Positions 38,483-47,811 are shown, counted from the stretch's first letter. The stretch: DNA of 64,000 nucleotides from Senegalia massiliensis (GCF_009911265.1 NZ_QXXA01000014.1:1-64000); one strand, 5' to 3'. Program-made: numbers and translations. The notes: generated from the letters alone by a model not told the origin.

Positions 38483-38881
38483 TTATTTAAACCATAAATC
38501 TAATTCTAGGTGTGCACTTTCTATTGAATCTGACCCATGGATTACATTTGTATTCATAGAATTAGCAAATTCACCTCTTATAGTGCCTGAAGCTGCAAGC
38601 TTTGGATCCTTATCTCCTATCATATTACGCATTACTTCAACAGCAAACTCTCCCTTTACTTCCATTGCCATAACCGGACCACTTAATATATAATTTATTA
38701 ACTCATTAAAAAATGTTTTGCCTTTATGTTCTTCATAATGTTCCTCAACTAAAGCTCTGCTTGGTTCAAATAATTTAGCCTGTATTATTTTAAAACCCTT
38801 TTTTTCTATTTTAGATATGATTTCTCCCATTATACCTCTTTGTATTCCATCAGGTTTAATCATTATAAATGTTCTTTCCAA
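38483..38881 (-). CDS. ndk: Nucleoside-diphosphate kinase
   Basis: 132 residues. It equilibrates nucleoside di- and triphosphates through a phosphohistidine. Motifs: MERTFIMIKPDGIQRG, GPVMAMEVKGEFAVEVMRNMIG, GTIRGEFANSMNTNVIHGSDS with the active-site His. The length is slightly below the usual 136-150, the difference lying in the C-terminus. Ribosome site AAGGAGG is at the right distance. It is monocistronic with its own terminator. Confidence 0.97.
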   Translation of the reverse strand: MERTFIMIKPDGIQRGIMGEIISKIEKKGFKIIQAKLFEPSRALVEEHYEEHKGKTFFNELINYILSGPVMAMEVKGEFAVEVMRNMIGDKDPKLAASGTIRGEFANSMNTNVIHGSDSIESAHLELDLWFK

Positions 38882-38997
38882 TATATATCCTCCTTAAGGT
38901 TATTTCAGATATTATACCCTATATTGAGGAATTTTAAAAACTATTTATCAAAATAATATCAATAGATATTAAAAGTTATAAAAAGTTAAAAAACTCA

Positions 38998-39099
38998 CTA
39001 TGTTTTAACTTTGTCCTTAAGCAAGAACCTCCAATACACAGAGTATGGGATAATAGCACCAAATATTAAAAAGTACTTATTTATCTTTTCCTTGGGCAT
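38998..39099 (-). CDS. Possible 33-residue single-span peptide after the ABC permease gene
   Basis: An ATG at 39099 opens a 33-codon frame (MPKEKINKYFLIFGAIIPYS, VYWRFLLKDKVKT) with one hydrophobic segment and a basic tail. Upstream, a GGAGGGG site drives a different frame starting at 39115 (MRKHFNAQGKDK, 12 residues) that ends inside it. The two frames could be a coupled pair or one frameshifted small gene. It lies between the ABC permease stop and the next operon, so it could belong to the ABC operon. The evidence is a strong ribosome site and a membrane-like profile; no homologue is recognised. Confidence 0.35.
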   Translation of the reverse strand: MPKEKINKYFLIFGAIIPYSVYWRFLLKDKVKT

Positions 39100-39133
39100 T
39101 AAAATGTTTTCTCATACTTTCCCCTCCTATAAT

Positions 39134-40696
39134 TTATATGAATTTTGATTTACATGCTTTTTGATACATAATACTTGATGCGGTAATAGCTGCCAATGCC
39201 ATGACCCATAATATAGGGATAAGCGGAAAAGCCAGAAACAAATGAAGTAAAACGGGCAAAGCAACTACTGCCATGCTGATTATATTAGACACAATAACCG
39301 GGAGACTTTGTTTTACAACTACAATTTCATTTTCCCACGTATAATTGGGATATTTCTTATTCAAAGTAATACCAACTATAGCAGTAAATAACGAATAAAT
39401 AATAGGGATAAGAAACACACTCACTATTTGGAATATATTCATGCTTAATCGTGTCATAATGGATACTATGGCCAGTAAGTAACCAAAGCTATGTAAAGTC
39501 AAATTTACTGCAATCTTGCTATTTAAAATTGTTTTAATGGAAACAGGTGAACTCTGTAATATCCATATATTTCTTCCCTCTAATGAAATAGAGGATGCAG
39601 CAGGACAACTTAGGGAAAGCATAGCAGCGATAAGAATAGGGGAATAAGTAGAAAGAAAATTATTTATATCCTCAATACCTGTATATTGGCCTAACTGCTC
39701 TGGAGACATAATAATTAGAAGTATACTGAAAAGACATAGCATAACTACTCCAAGAGCTGTATTTAAAACTGCCATATAGGAACTGAATAATCGTCCAAAC
39801 TCTTTCTTGTAAAGTGTAATAAATTGAGATTGCTGTTTTATTTTTTCTCTACGGTTTTCAGTATATTTCGATGATGTGGTTGCAAGAGCATTGAAAAGTC
39901 CATACCTTATTGATACTAATTTCATAGCAACATAAAATACAGAAGCAGATAATATGATGAATGCTACTGAACCAACTGTTGCAGAAAAGCCCTGATGATT
40001 TAGAAACCAATTTGACAGAGGATATAGTCCAGTAATTTGACTAGCAAGCATTGCACCAAGATTTTTAATATCATTTCCCGATTGCATACTGGAAGCACCT
40101 ACATATCCTACTATACCAAGTGCTACAAAAGAAAATATCAGTGAAAATATGTTCCTATTTTTGAAATGGGAAGAACCAAGTACAATTAAAAGTCCAATTA
40201 ACGAAGTAATGCACATTGGTATTAATGGAACAAAAAATATTGAAATAAAATAAAATATAAATCTAAGAACATCCAATGGAGTGTTCATTATCCATACAAT
40301 TCCTCCTGAAGCCATAAACACAGAGCCAATTATAAAATTAAGCAGATACATAAATAAAAATTTACTACTAATAATCTCACTTGCTTTTACAGGTAAAGCA
40401 GACAGCATATCCATATCTCGACTTCCAAATAAAATGCCATTAGAACGAAGTAGTGTTAAAATCAAAATAGCAAAACTAGATATAGAAACCATATAAGCAG
40501 GTATCAGATCTTGTTCTCCCATTTGTACTAAGGCTTGCGCAATCAATACGTTATAAGCGCAAAAGAAAAGTATCAGAGTAACTACACCAACTCCTACGAG
40601 GATAGTTGTATTTTTTTTACTTCCTGGTTGCTTAATTTCATTGAGGGAAAAATAGTTGATTATTTGGGTTCGGAGTAATAGCCATGTTTTATTCAT
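39134..40696 (-). CDS. ABC exporter permease (ABC-2-like, two six-helix halves)
   Basis: 520 residues with about twelve membrane segments in two halves. It does not match a named subfamily by eye; the segment LRSNGILFGSRDMDMLSALPVKASEIISSKF is typical of permeases paired with YtrB/EcsA-like ATPases. It follows the ATPase gene by 5 bases. The operon is headed by a TetR gene, so export of the TetR ligand or of a lipid or peptide is the probable role. Regulated through the operator at 41427-41443. Confidence 0.8.
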   Translation of the reverse strand: MNKTWLLLRTQIINYFSLNEIKQPGSKKNTTILVGVGVVTLILFFCAYNVLIAQALVQMGEQDLIPAYMVSISSFAILILTLLRSNGILFGSRDMDMLSALPVKASEIISSKFLFMYLLNFIIGSVFMASGGIVWIMNTPLDVLRFIFYFISIFFVPLIPMCITSLIGLLIVLGSSHFKNRNIFSLIFSFVALGIVGYVGASSMQSGNDIKNLGAMLASQITGLYPLSNWFLNHQGFSATVGSVAFIILSASVFYVAMKLVSIRYGLFNALATTSSKYTENRREKIKQQSQFITLYKKEFGRLFSSYMAVLNTALGVVMLCLFSILLIIMSPEQLGQYTGIEDINNFLSTYSPILIAAMLSLSCPAASSISLEGRNIWILQSSPVSIKTILNSKIAVNLTLHSFGYLLAIVSIMTRLSMNIFQIVSVFLIPIIYSLFTAIVGITLNKKYPNYTWENEIVVVKQSLPVIVSNIISMAVVALPVLLHLFLAFPLIPILWVMALAAITASSIMYQKACKSKFI

Positions 40697-40701
40697 TTGT
40701 C

Positions 40702-41409
40702 TTACACCTCCATAAAAAAAGCTTCCAAAGATTGATTACCTTTAACTGTTTCAGTAGGCCCGCTTGCAATCAGCTTGCCAGCCTTAATAACGGCAATTTT
40801 ATTGCAAAGCTTCTCTGCAACATCAAGAACATGTGTAGAAAAGAAAATTGCTCCACCCTTCGATACACATTCCTTCATTACCTGTTTCAATAAAAATGTT
40901 GCTTTAGGATCAAGCCCAACAAATGGTTCATCCAATATTAAAAGCTTAGGAGAATGAACTAAAGCAGAAATAATTGCAGTTCGTTGCTTCATCCCATGTG
41001 AATATGAAGATATAACATTCCCAAGGTTTAGAGTCATTTCAAATAAATCACTATATTTTTTAATTGATTGTATCGGTTGAGAAGTTGGAATGTTATATAA
41101 ATCTGCAATAAAGTTTATATATTGATAACCTGTCAAATGTTCATACAAATCTGGATTATCCGGAATATATGCAAGTATAGATTTACAAGCTAACGGGTCT
41201 TTCTTGATGGAATGACCGTCTATGATGATTTTCCCATAATCAAAATCGTGAATTCCTAATACTGCTTTGATTGTTGTTGTTTTTCCTGCTCCATTAGCTC
41301 CAATAAATCCAAAAATATCTCCTGACTCAATAGAAAGGGATAACCCATCAACTGCTTTCTTTTTATTCCCATAAATTTTTGTAAGATTTTTAATTTCTAA
41401 TATAGACAT
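40702..41409 (-). CDS. ABC exporter ATP-binding protein
   Basis: 235 residues. Walker A FIGANGAGKTTTI, signature SYSHGMKQRTAIISALV, Walker B KLLILDEPFVGLDP and switch His in FFSTHVLDVAE. It is the CcmA/YtrB-like type with a C-terminal ASGPTETVKGNQSLEAFFMEV. It starts 17 bases downstream of the operator and belongs to the same transcript as the permease. Confidence 0.93.
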   Translation of the reverse strand: MSILEIKNLTKIYGNKKKAVDGLSLSIESGDIFGFIGANGAGKTTTIKAVLGIHDFDYGKIIIDGHSIKKDPLACKSILAYIPDNPDLYEHLTGYQYINFIADLYNIPTSQPIQSIKKYSDLFEMTLNLGNVISSYSHGMKQRTAIISALVHSPKLLILDEPFVGLDPKATFLLKQVMKECVSKGGAIFFSTHVLDVAEKLCNKIAVIKAGKLIASGPTETVKGNQSLEAFFMEV

Positions 41410-41426
41410 AAATAAATCCCCCTTTT

Positions 41427-41443
41427 ACTGACATTTTGTCAGT
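41427..41443 (-). promoter_or_regulatory. TetR operator in front of the ABC exporter genes
   Basis: A 17-bp palindrome, ACTGACATTTTGTCAGT, between the TetR gene and the ATPase ribosome site. It is nearly identical to the sequence at 42132-42148. Confidence 0.7.
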
Positions 41444-41458
41444 TAATAATCTAAGAAT

Positions 41459-41479
41459 AACCAATGGAAAATACCATTG
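41459..41479 (-). terminator. Terminator after the TetR gene
   Basis: CCAATGG pairs with CCATTGG around a 6-base loop, followed on the minus strand by TTATTCTTAG; a weak, attenuator-like hairpin between the regulator and the exporter genes. Confidence 0.5.
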
Positions 41480-41485
41480 GATTTC

Positions 41486-42097
41486 TTAGGTATTGAAAAT
41501 AGATATTTCTGCACCTAATGTAGATTCTAATAACTTTTTGTATGCCACAATATAGTTTTCCTTCTCATTATCGGACAAAGCATTTACTGTAATAGAAACA
41601 AAGACGTAACCATTTATCAAAAAAGAAGCTGTTTGTGATGGATAGGATACATGAAACACACCTTCTGCAATACCTTGTTCAATAATATCTGTAAAATATA
41701 TTGATATTTTGCTGGAAACTTTATGAGCAAATCGATCCATTACATAACGATTTTGCTCCAAGTCAACAGTTTTTTGCAGCGTAACCATCTCAGCAGTAAT
41801 TGTATCTGGAGATATTAAAGTGGCTTCCACAAAAGAGCGAATTTTTTCTATTGCTGAATTTTCACCATAAGTAATCTCAGATAATCGCCGTAAAAGTGGT
41901 TCCGAATATCGCTCCACTAAACAATAGAGTATATCCTCCTTGTCTTTGAAATGATAATACAGCAAACCACGGGATATTTTAGCTTCCTCTATAATATTCT
42001 GTGTAGTTGTTTTTAAATATCCTTTTTTAATAAATAGACGCAAGGTAGCCTCCATAATTTCAGCTCTACGGACTTCTGGTTCTTTTACATCTCTCAT
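41486..42097 (-). CDS. TetR-family repressor of the ABC exporter
   Basis: 203 residues from the ATG at 42097, behind AGAGGTGG; an in-frame ATG at 42139 would place its first 14 residues inside the promoter and operator. N-terminal HTH: EATLRLFIKKGYLKTTTQNIIEEAKISRGLLYYHFKDKEDILYCLVERY. The C-terminal ligand domain is not diagnostic. It most likely represses itself and the downstream exporter through the two matching operators. Confidence 0.93.
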   Translation of the reverse strand: MRDVKEPEVRRAEIMEATLRLFIKKGYLKTTTQNIIEEAKISRGLLYYHFKDKEDILYCLVERYSEPLLRRLSEITYGENSAIEKIRSFVEATLISPDTITAEMVTLQKTVDLEQNRYVMDRFAHKVSSKISIYFTDIIEQGIAEGVFHVSYPSQTASFLINGYVFVSITVNALSDNEKENYIVAYKKLLESTLGAEISIFNT

Positions 42098-42131
42098 ACT
42101 ACCACCTCTATAATAATAGTATATAGCAACA

Positions 42132-42148
42132 ACTGACACTTTGTCAAT
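42132..42148 (-). promoter_or_regulatory. TetR operator overlapping the -35 element of the TetR gene
   Basis: ACTGACACTTTGTCAAT matches the operator at 41427-41443 at 15 of 17 positions. On the minus strand it contains TTGACA, with TATACT following at 18 bp, so a bound repressor would block the promoter. Confidence 0.7.
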
Positions 42149-42160
42149 AACTTGTTGTGA

Positions 42161-42598
42161 TTATTTAATTTCCTCAGCCAACTCCAAAATAATTCCTTCT
42201 GGTCCACGAACGTAGCATAGTTTATAAGCATTTTCGTAGTTTTGTATCTCACCAATAAGTCCTGTCCCTTCCTTTTTAAATTTGGCAACAATAGCTTCAA
42301 TATCATCAACAGCAAAGGAAATATGACGAATACCAAGAGTGTTTGCCAAAGGACGCTGTATGCCATTTTCATCTGATGGTGTGTGAAATTTTACTAGCTC
42401 TATATTTGCTTCACCATCTGATGTTCTAAGCATTACAACTTCCTCTCTAACCTCTTGAAGTCCTATTATTCGCTCTACCCACTCACCTTCTACTTCTCCT
42501 TCGCCTATCATTTCAAGACCTAGGTCAAGAAAAAATGCTTTCACAGCAGGAAGGTCATTAACAATTATACCTACATGATCTATTCTATGAATCTTCAT
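42161..42598 (-). CDS. VOC-family (glyoxalase-like) protein
   Basis: 145 residues, one vicinal oxygen chelate fold: IHRIDHVGIIVNDLPAVKAFFLDLGLEMIGEGE, ANIELVKFHTP, GIRHISFAVDDIEAIVAKF, YVRGPEGIILELAEEI. The His in DHVG, the Glu in ANIELV, the His in RHISF and the Glu in ILELAE are the four likely metal ligands. Methylmalonyl-CoA epimerase, glyoxalase and resistance proteins share this fold, and substrate cannot be assigned. It lies directly upstream of the TetR gene, separated by the operator. Confidence 0.9.
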   Translation of the reverse strand: MKIHRIDHVGIIVNDLPAVKAFFLDLGLEMIGEGEVEGEWVERIIGLQEVREEVVMLRTSDGEANIELVKFHTPSDENGIQRPLANTLGIRHISFAVDDIEAIVAKFKKEGTGLIGEIQNYENAYKLCYVRGPEGIILELAEEIK

Positions 42599-42739
42599 AT
42601 CTAATACCTCCTTGTTCTAAGATTTAAATTTATCATTTCCTACTTTCTTTTATAACTACCCTATCTAAATTTTTCTAAAACAAGATTTAAAATAAAGAAA
42701 TTCATTAAATGATTACAAAAAAACTAAGCCTATTGATAT

Positions 42740-43262
42740 AGATAAAAATAAAACAATAACACAACAGATTATCAAGTTATGCTAAAGAAAATGGCTAACC
42801 TTTAGAAGAAAAATAAAATATTAAAAAATTCTATATCCATATCCACAAAAAAATAGAATCAAAATTTTTATTTATTAAAAATTATAAAGATCAACATGAC
42901 ATTAAGTTAATGTGTAAAATAGTCGGTATTTCTAAAAGTTATTATTATAAATTCTTAAATAAAAAAGAAAGTAAAAGAAGCATTGAAAATAAAAAAATTA
43001 TTCCTTAAGTGGTAAAAGGAATTCCTATGACAATGCCTGTATAGAATCTTTTCATGATTCGTTAAAGAAAGAAGAAGTTAACCTAGTTATTTATTATGAT
43101 TATGATGCCGCAAGGCTAACTATATTTGAATACATTGAATCTTGGTACAATAGAAAGATAATTTACAGTAGGATTGGATATTTAACCCCTCAACAATATG
43201 AGGATAGTATTAAAAAAACTGCTTCGCACTATAGACTATGCCCATGCCGGGCACACAAATAA
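42740..43262 (+). pseudogene. Decayed IS3-family insertion sequence
   Basis: Fragments of transposase reading frames on the plus strand: an orfA-like tail near 42770-42835 (KKNKILKN coiled-coil type), an OrfB N-terminal stretch near 42877-43006 (FIKNYKDQHDIKLMCKIVGI, continuing SKSYYYKFLNKKESKRSIEN), then after a deletion the C-terminal part (RNSYDNACIESFHDSLKKEE ... FEYIESWYNRKIIYSRIGYL, TPQQYEDSIKK) up to a stop at 43262. Frames are broken by stops and the DDE core is missing, so it cannot move. A hairpin at 43261-43295 follows it. Confidence 0.8.
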
Positions 43263-43295
43263 ATACTCCCTCAACCTTAATTTGAGGGAGTATTT
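43261..43295. terminator. Hairpin at the end of the IS3 remnant
   Basis: AAATACTCCCTCAA pairs with TTGAGGGAGTATTT, perfect 14-bp stem with a 7-base loop and flanking T residues. Confidence 0.7.
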
Positions 43296-43374
43296 TATAC
43301 ACTATTAATAATACTATTGAAACAAATCAGATTTTTTCCAACTTTAAATTTCACTTCTATCAGTTAATTATAAT

Positions 43375-43596
43375 CTAATATTTATCATTACCATAATCCT
43401 TTTTGTTATGATTTTTAATCATTTTTATTACTACTGAAATAACAGCTATAATTGCAAATAAATATCCTATAGGTATAAGAAAAAATGGTTCAGATAATGT
43501 TCCATCTGATAAAATTTCAGAACCTATCAGTTTAAATGCAATAAAACATCCTAAACTAATTATTATTGAAATAATACTAAATAAATATTTTTTCAT
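43375..43596 (-). CDS. DUF3955-family two-helix membrane protein (copy 2)
   Basis: 73 residues. It has the DUF3955 loop GSEILSDGTLSEPFFLIPIG and two membrane segments, and it is close in sequence to copy 1 at 11652-11861 (shared MKKYLFSII...DGTLSEPFFLIPIG). Unlike copy 1, it has no DUF2975 or HTH gene beside it, and it stands between the IS3 remnant and the Bce-type transporter genes. The ribosome site is GGAGGG. Either a duplicated gene or an independent insertion. Confidence 0.8.
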   Translation of the reverse strand: MKKYLFSIISIIISLGCFIAFKLIGSEILSDGTLSEPFFLIPIGYLFAIIAVISVVIKMIKNHNKKDYGNDKY

Positions 43597-43705
43597 ATAT
43601 TTACCCTCCTTACACTCTTTAATTTATATGCATTTTTTGAAACAACAAGTTTTAATATTATCATAGAATCTTATAAAATTCATAAAAGAACTATAAGCTC
43701 TTATC

Positions 43706-45712
43706 TTAACTATTCTTAACTATATTTTTATATCCAGTATAAGCAGCGTATAAATAGGTCCCATATACTCCAATAACTATAATTCCTGTTATAAATATAG
43801 TCGGTCCAAGCTTGAACAGAAATACTAAACCTACATTTCTTGACAATTTACCTATTATTGCTAATGCTACTATAGAATGTACTATTGATAGCATTAGAGG
43901 TGCCATAAAATGTATTAGAATTTGAGTAAATATAGTTTTATTAATCATATTATTAGAAACACCAATTTTTTTGAGTGTCTTATATCTGCTTGCACTATCA
44001 CTTGCTTCTGTTAACTGTTGGATTGCTAATACTGCTGCACTAGCTATTAAAAATACAAATCCCAGATATACTCCTATATATAAATTTGTTCCTATAGCAC
44101 TTTTTGTTTCATTATATACTTGTATTTTAGTTTCTGCGCTTATAATAAAGCCATATTTATCTAAAATATCGCTACGGTTATAATCTACATTGGCAAATTT
44201 TTGTCTCAGCTTTTTAACATCTTCTTCTAGATCTTGTTTATTCATTTCATTTAGATTGTTTATATGCATAGTTGAATAACTTTTAGGCATTCTTTCTACA
44301 GCATCGTCTGGCACGATTGCTATTAAATTATACTCAATATCTTTTAAATCCATATCTTTGATTAAAGTATATTTATTCCCATTAATATTTATTTCATTTT
44401 TATTATTCATTAATTTGTTTAATGCTTGCTTCTCATTATTATCATTTGTTAACAGTAAAACTTCATTTTTTTCTAACTCTACTGTTGAATCTCCCTTTAA
44501 CTTTCTCATTTCATTGTACTGTGATACCTTTATAGTTTCTAATACCCCAACATATTTTTTAAGTCTCTCTTTTAACTCTTTATTTGAATATTCATTTAAT
44601 AAATCAGATACTTTAATTTTTGTATAGTATGCATCTAATACAGCATATTCATAGGACTGTCTTAAGTTAAAATCTACTGTTTTTAAAGCCTTTTCTATAT
44701 TTTGTACTTCTTGTTCGTCACTACCAACATTTAGTTCAATATTAGCATCAAAAGGTGATAATTTTTCTAATTCTTCTTCTAATTTGGACTTAATGCTTAA
44801 GCTTGATGATGAAATTACTATAGTGACAAATAACATGAGGCATATTATTCCCATTGATATAAAGTTTGTATTTATTTTATTACTAAACTGTTTTATAACA
44901 AATATATTTAACTTTTTTAAATATATTTGTTTATTTTTTTTCATTATAAATAAGATAAATCCAGCTAATCCAAAGAAGAATAATAGTGTACCGGCACCTC
45001 CCCATACTATAGACAGAGGAAAATTAATATCTTGAGGATTAGATGAATACTTCCATCCTAAATAGTAAGCTCTTGATAAAACACCTATAGATATAATGAA
45101 TATTGTAACTGAAATTACAGGATTTCTAACTTTTATTTCTTCGCTTTTCTTTGATGCATTTATCATATCAATTAGTTTATGCTTGGACACAGCTACTGTA
45201 TTAAATATCATAACTAAAATAAACATTGTACCAAAATATATGATAGTTTTTCCAATAGCATTGGTAGACATAATAAATTTATACTCTTCCATATCAAACT
45301 CAAACAATTTGCCTGTAATTACTGATATTCCTTGAGATAATATTATTCCTAGCAATAATCCTGTACCTAATGAAATGATGCCTACTATAAGGGTTTCATA
45401 AGTTAATATTCTAGATACTTTTTGTTTTGACATCCCTAAAGTAGTATATATTCCAAACTCTTTTTTCCTTTTTTTGACTAGAGCATTATTTGCATATATA
45501 ACTAGTGCACAAAAAATAACTGAAATAAATATAGATATATAGGATATTAATTTAACTAATATATCTATTTTATTTATATCTTCTATTACTGTTTGAGAAT
45601 TCATTGAATTAAAATTATAAAATATACACACTGCTAATGTAAGAGTTATAAAGTATATTGTATAATCTTTAAAACTCTTTTTTATATTATTAGTGGCTAT
45701 ATTAAAATACAT
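43706..45712 (-). CDS. Bce-type ABC permease (peptide antibiotic resistance)
   Basis: 668 residues from the ATG at 45712, chosen for its spacing to the GGAGGAG site (a previous ATG at 45721 touches that site). Ten membrane segments in the BceB/VraG order: one, then an FtsX domain with three, two more, a large extracytoplasmic domain of about 200 residues (about 310-520) and three C-terminal helices. N-terminal YFNIATNNIKKSFKDYTIYFITLTLAVCIFY and KKRKKEFGIYTTLGMSKQKVSRIL are hallmarks. It overlaps the ATPase gene by 11 bases. Confidence 0.93.
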   Translation of the reverse strand: MYFNIATNNIKKSFKDYTIYFITLTLAVCIFYNFNSMNSQTVIEDINKIDILVKLISYISIFISVIFCALVIYANNALVKKRKKEFGIYTTLGMSKQKVSRILTYETLIVGIISLGTGLLLGIILSQGISVITGKLFEFDMEEYKFIMSTNAIGKTIIYFGTMFILVMIFNTVAVSKHKLIDMINASKKSEEIKVRNPVISVTIFIISIGVLSRAYYLGWKYSSNPQDINFPLSIVWGGAGTLLFFFGLAGFILFIMKKNKQIYLKKLNIFVIKQFSNKINTNFISMGIICLMLFVTIVISSSSLSIKSKLEEELEKLSPFDANIELNVGSDEQEVQNIEKALKTVDFNLRQSYEYAVLDAYYTKIKVSDLLNEYSNKELKERLKKYVGVLETIKVSQYNEMRKLKGDSTVELEKNEVLLLTNDNNEKQALNKLMNNKNEININGNKYTLIKDMDLKDIEYNLIAIVPDDAVERMPKSYSTMHINNLNEMNKQDLEEDVKKLRQKFANVDYNRSDILDKYGFIISAETKIQVYNETKSAIGTNLYIGVYLGFVFLIASAAVLAIQQLTEASDSASRYKTLKKIGVSNNMINKTIFTQILIHFMAPLMLSIVHSIVALAIIGKLSRNVGLVFLFKLGPTIFITGIIVIGVYGTYLYAAYTGYKNIVKNS

Positions 45713-46469
45713 TATTAACATCTCCTCCCAACAGTGTCATTACTTCAATAATTCTATTGAAAAATTCTTTTCTAGAATCATTACCTCTAACTATCTCATT
45801 AAATATTTTACCATCTTTTATAAATAGTATCCTATTAGCATAACTTGCAGTGAAAGCATCATGGGTTACAAGTAATATAGTAGCTTCCAAATCTCTATTT
45901 AATTTCTCAAAAGATTCTAATAATAACCTTGCAGATTTGGAATCTAAAGCCCCAGTAGGTTCGTCGGCCAATATGAGTGATGGGTTAGTAACTATTGCCC
46001 TAGCGCAAGCTACTCTTTGCTGCTGTCCACCTGACATTTGGTAGGGATGTTTATTTAAAATATCTGAAATGCCAAGTGTTCCTGCAACTTTTTTTATTAA
46101 ACTATCTATTTCCTTTGGCTTTCTTTTCTGTATTGTTAAAGCTAAAGCTATATTTTCATAACCAGTTAATGTATCAAGCAAATTGAAATCTTGAAATATA
46201 AATCCTAACTCATCTCTCCTAAACTTATCTAGCTTTTTAGATTTTAATTTTGTAATCTCATGATTATTTATAGTAATATTACCAGTTGTTACGTTATCTA
46301 TTGTTGCAATGCAGTTAAGCAAAGTAGTTTTTCCACTTCCAGATGGTCCCATTATTCCAACGAACTCACCTTTATCCACCTTGAAGCTTATGCCATCTAA
46401 TGCTTTAGTTACAACTTCTTTTTTTCCATAATACTTTTCAATATTTTCTATTTTTAATATATTTTTCAT
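45702..46469 (-). CDS. Bce-type ABC ATPase
   Basis: 255 residues from the ATG at 46469, behind GGAGGATATAA. Walker A GIMGPSGSGKTTLLN, signature MSGGQQQRVACARAIV, Walker B SLILADEPTGALDS, H-loop LLVTHDAF. It is the MacB/BceA type that partners long FtsX-like permeases for peptide antibiotic detoxification and flux sensing. It is the first gene of a two-gene transcript; the kinase and regulator genes lie upstream, separated by a terminator. Confidence 0.94.
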   Translation of the reverse strand: MKNILKIENIEKYYGKKEVVTKALDGISFKVDKGEFVGIMGPSGSGKTTLLNCIATIDNVTTGNITINNHEITKLKSKKLDKFRRDELGFIFQDFNLLDTLTGYENIALALTIQKRKPKEIDSLIKKVAGTLGISDILNKHPYQMSGGQQQRVACARAIVTNPSLILADEPTGALDSKSARLLLESFEKLNRDLEATILLVTHDAFTASYANRILFIKDGKIFNEIVRGNDSRKEFFNRIIEVMTLLGGDVNNVF

Positions 46470-46768
46470 ATTTATATCCTCCATTCAACTTTATTGAATT
46501 TGCTAACTACCTTTTAATCTACCTTATAACATTATTATATTAGTCTATTAATAGATTACATATCGAATTAGCTTTCATTAAAGTTTCATTTTTGTAAGAT
46601 AATCTTTTGTTATAAGTTTTCCATTTGTACAAATCCTAATACAAATTTACCTAATGACTTACTTCCACTTCTTTAAGTGACATATATACACCTAGTACCT
46701 TTTTTATATGAGCATTTTGCCTTAAATCGTATAAAAAAGTTTAAAAGCAAATTTAAAGATTAAAAGAA

Positions 46769-46798
46769 AAAAGTGTGAGTATTTTAACTCACACTTTT
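46769..46798 (-). terminator. Terminator between the BceS-type kinase and the Bce ABC genes
   Basis: AAAAGTGTGAGT pairs with ACTCACACTTTT around a 6-base loop, perfect 12-bp stem with the minus-strand T tract. Confidence 0.75.
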
Positions 46799-47811
46799 CA
46801 ATTCAATAAATTAAATTTGCTTAATGGAAATATTATATTGACCTTTGTTCCTATCCCTAATTCAGATTTAATATTTATTTCTAAACCTAACTTATCACAA
46901 AGCTTTTTGCAAAGATATAATCCCATACCTGTAGATGTGTTATATTTTCTTCCATATTCTCCTGTAAAACCTTTTTCAAAAACTTTATTGATATCCTTCT
47001 CTGAAATTCCTATACCACTATCTTGAATTGTAAGTATTACGTTATTCTTATTAGTAGTTGAATATATCTTTATACTACCTCCTGTGGATTTTATATACTT
47101 GATTGAATTAGTTATAATTTGATTTAGTATAAACTCTACCCATTTTATATCACTATATACAACAGCATGTATTTCATCTAGCTGTAAATTTATTCTTTTA
47201 TTTATAAAATCTTTAGAATTTCTTTTAATAGTATTATTTATAGCTACTGATAAGTCAAACCTCTTTATTATATAATCTTTACTAACATCACTACTCCTTG
47301 AATAGTACAATGCCTGCTCTACAAATCCTTCTATTTTCTTTATTTCTTTGCCTATATTCTTTGTAATAAGACTTTTATTATTTTCTATAATCAACATACT
47401 AGATGAAATAGGTGTTTTAATTTCATGAACCCAAGTCTCAATATATTCTCTGTACTCTAACTGAAGATTTTTATAATAATTTACATGCTCATGCATTTCT
47501 TTATTACATGTTTTTAATATATCATAAAAAAGTTTTCCTTCTAAAAAATCTGTTTTTTCCATGATTTCTGGTAATAAATACTTTTTATCAAGACCTTGTA
47601 ATATTTCTTCCATATTATTATAATATTTTGCATATTTAAGAAACTCTATACTTATATAAACTGCTAAAGGTAAAAACCATATTATAAAAATTGAAAATAT
47701 AACAATACTTCTTATTTCCAGTATAGCTAATATTAACGCTAGAATTAAAAAAACTATAGAATTTACAAAAATGAATAAAAATCTTTCTTTTAAATATTCT
47801 TTTATACTCAT
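46798..47811 (-). CDS. Intramembrane-sensing histidine kinase (BceS-like)
   Basis: 337 residues. Two membrane segments (about 11-31 and 36-56) separated by only a few residues, so no extracellular sensor domain: the intramembrane-sensing type that receives its signal from the ABC permease. H-box WVHEIKTPISSSMLIIEN, N-box NQIITNSIKY, G-box GISEKDINKVFEKGF and GMGLYLCKKL. The ATG overlaps the regulator stop by 4 bases (ATGA). Confidence 0.93.
   Translation of the reverse strand: MSIKEYLKERFLFIFVNSIVFLILALILAILEIRSIVIFSIFIIWFLPLAVYISIEFLKYAKYYNNMEEILQGLDKKYLLPEIMEKTDFLEGKLFYDILKTCNKEMHEHVNYYKNLQLEYREYIETWVHEIKTPISSSMLIIENNKSLITKNIGKEIKKIEGFVEQALYYSRSSDVSKDYIIKRFDLSVAINNTIKRNSKDFINKRINLQLDEIHAVVYSDIKWVEFILNQIITNSIKYIKSTGGSIKIYSTTNKNNVILTIQDSGIGISEKDINKVFEKGFTGEYGRKYNTSTGMGLYLCKKLCDKLGLEINIKSELGIGTKVNIIFPLSKFNLLN

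Noticed and set aside
43971-45335. Several plus-strand frames within the Bce-type permease gene
   Set aside because: They are shadows of a 668-residue permease that has conserved family motifs throughout.
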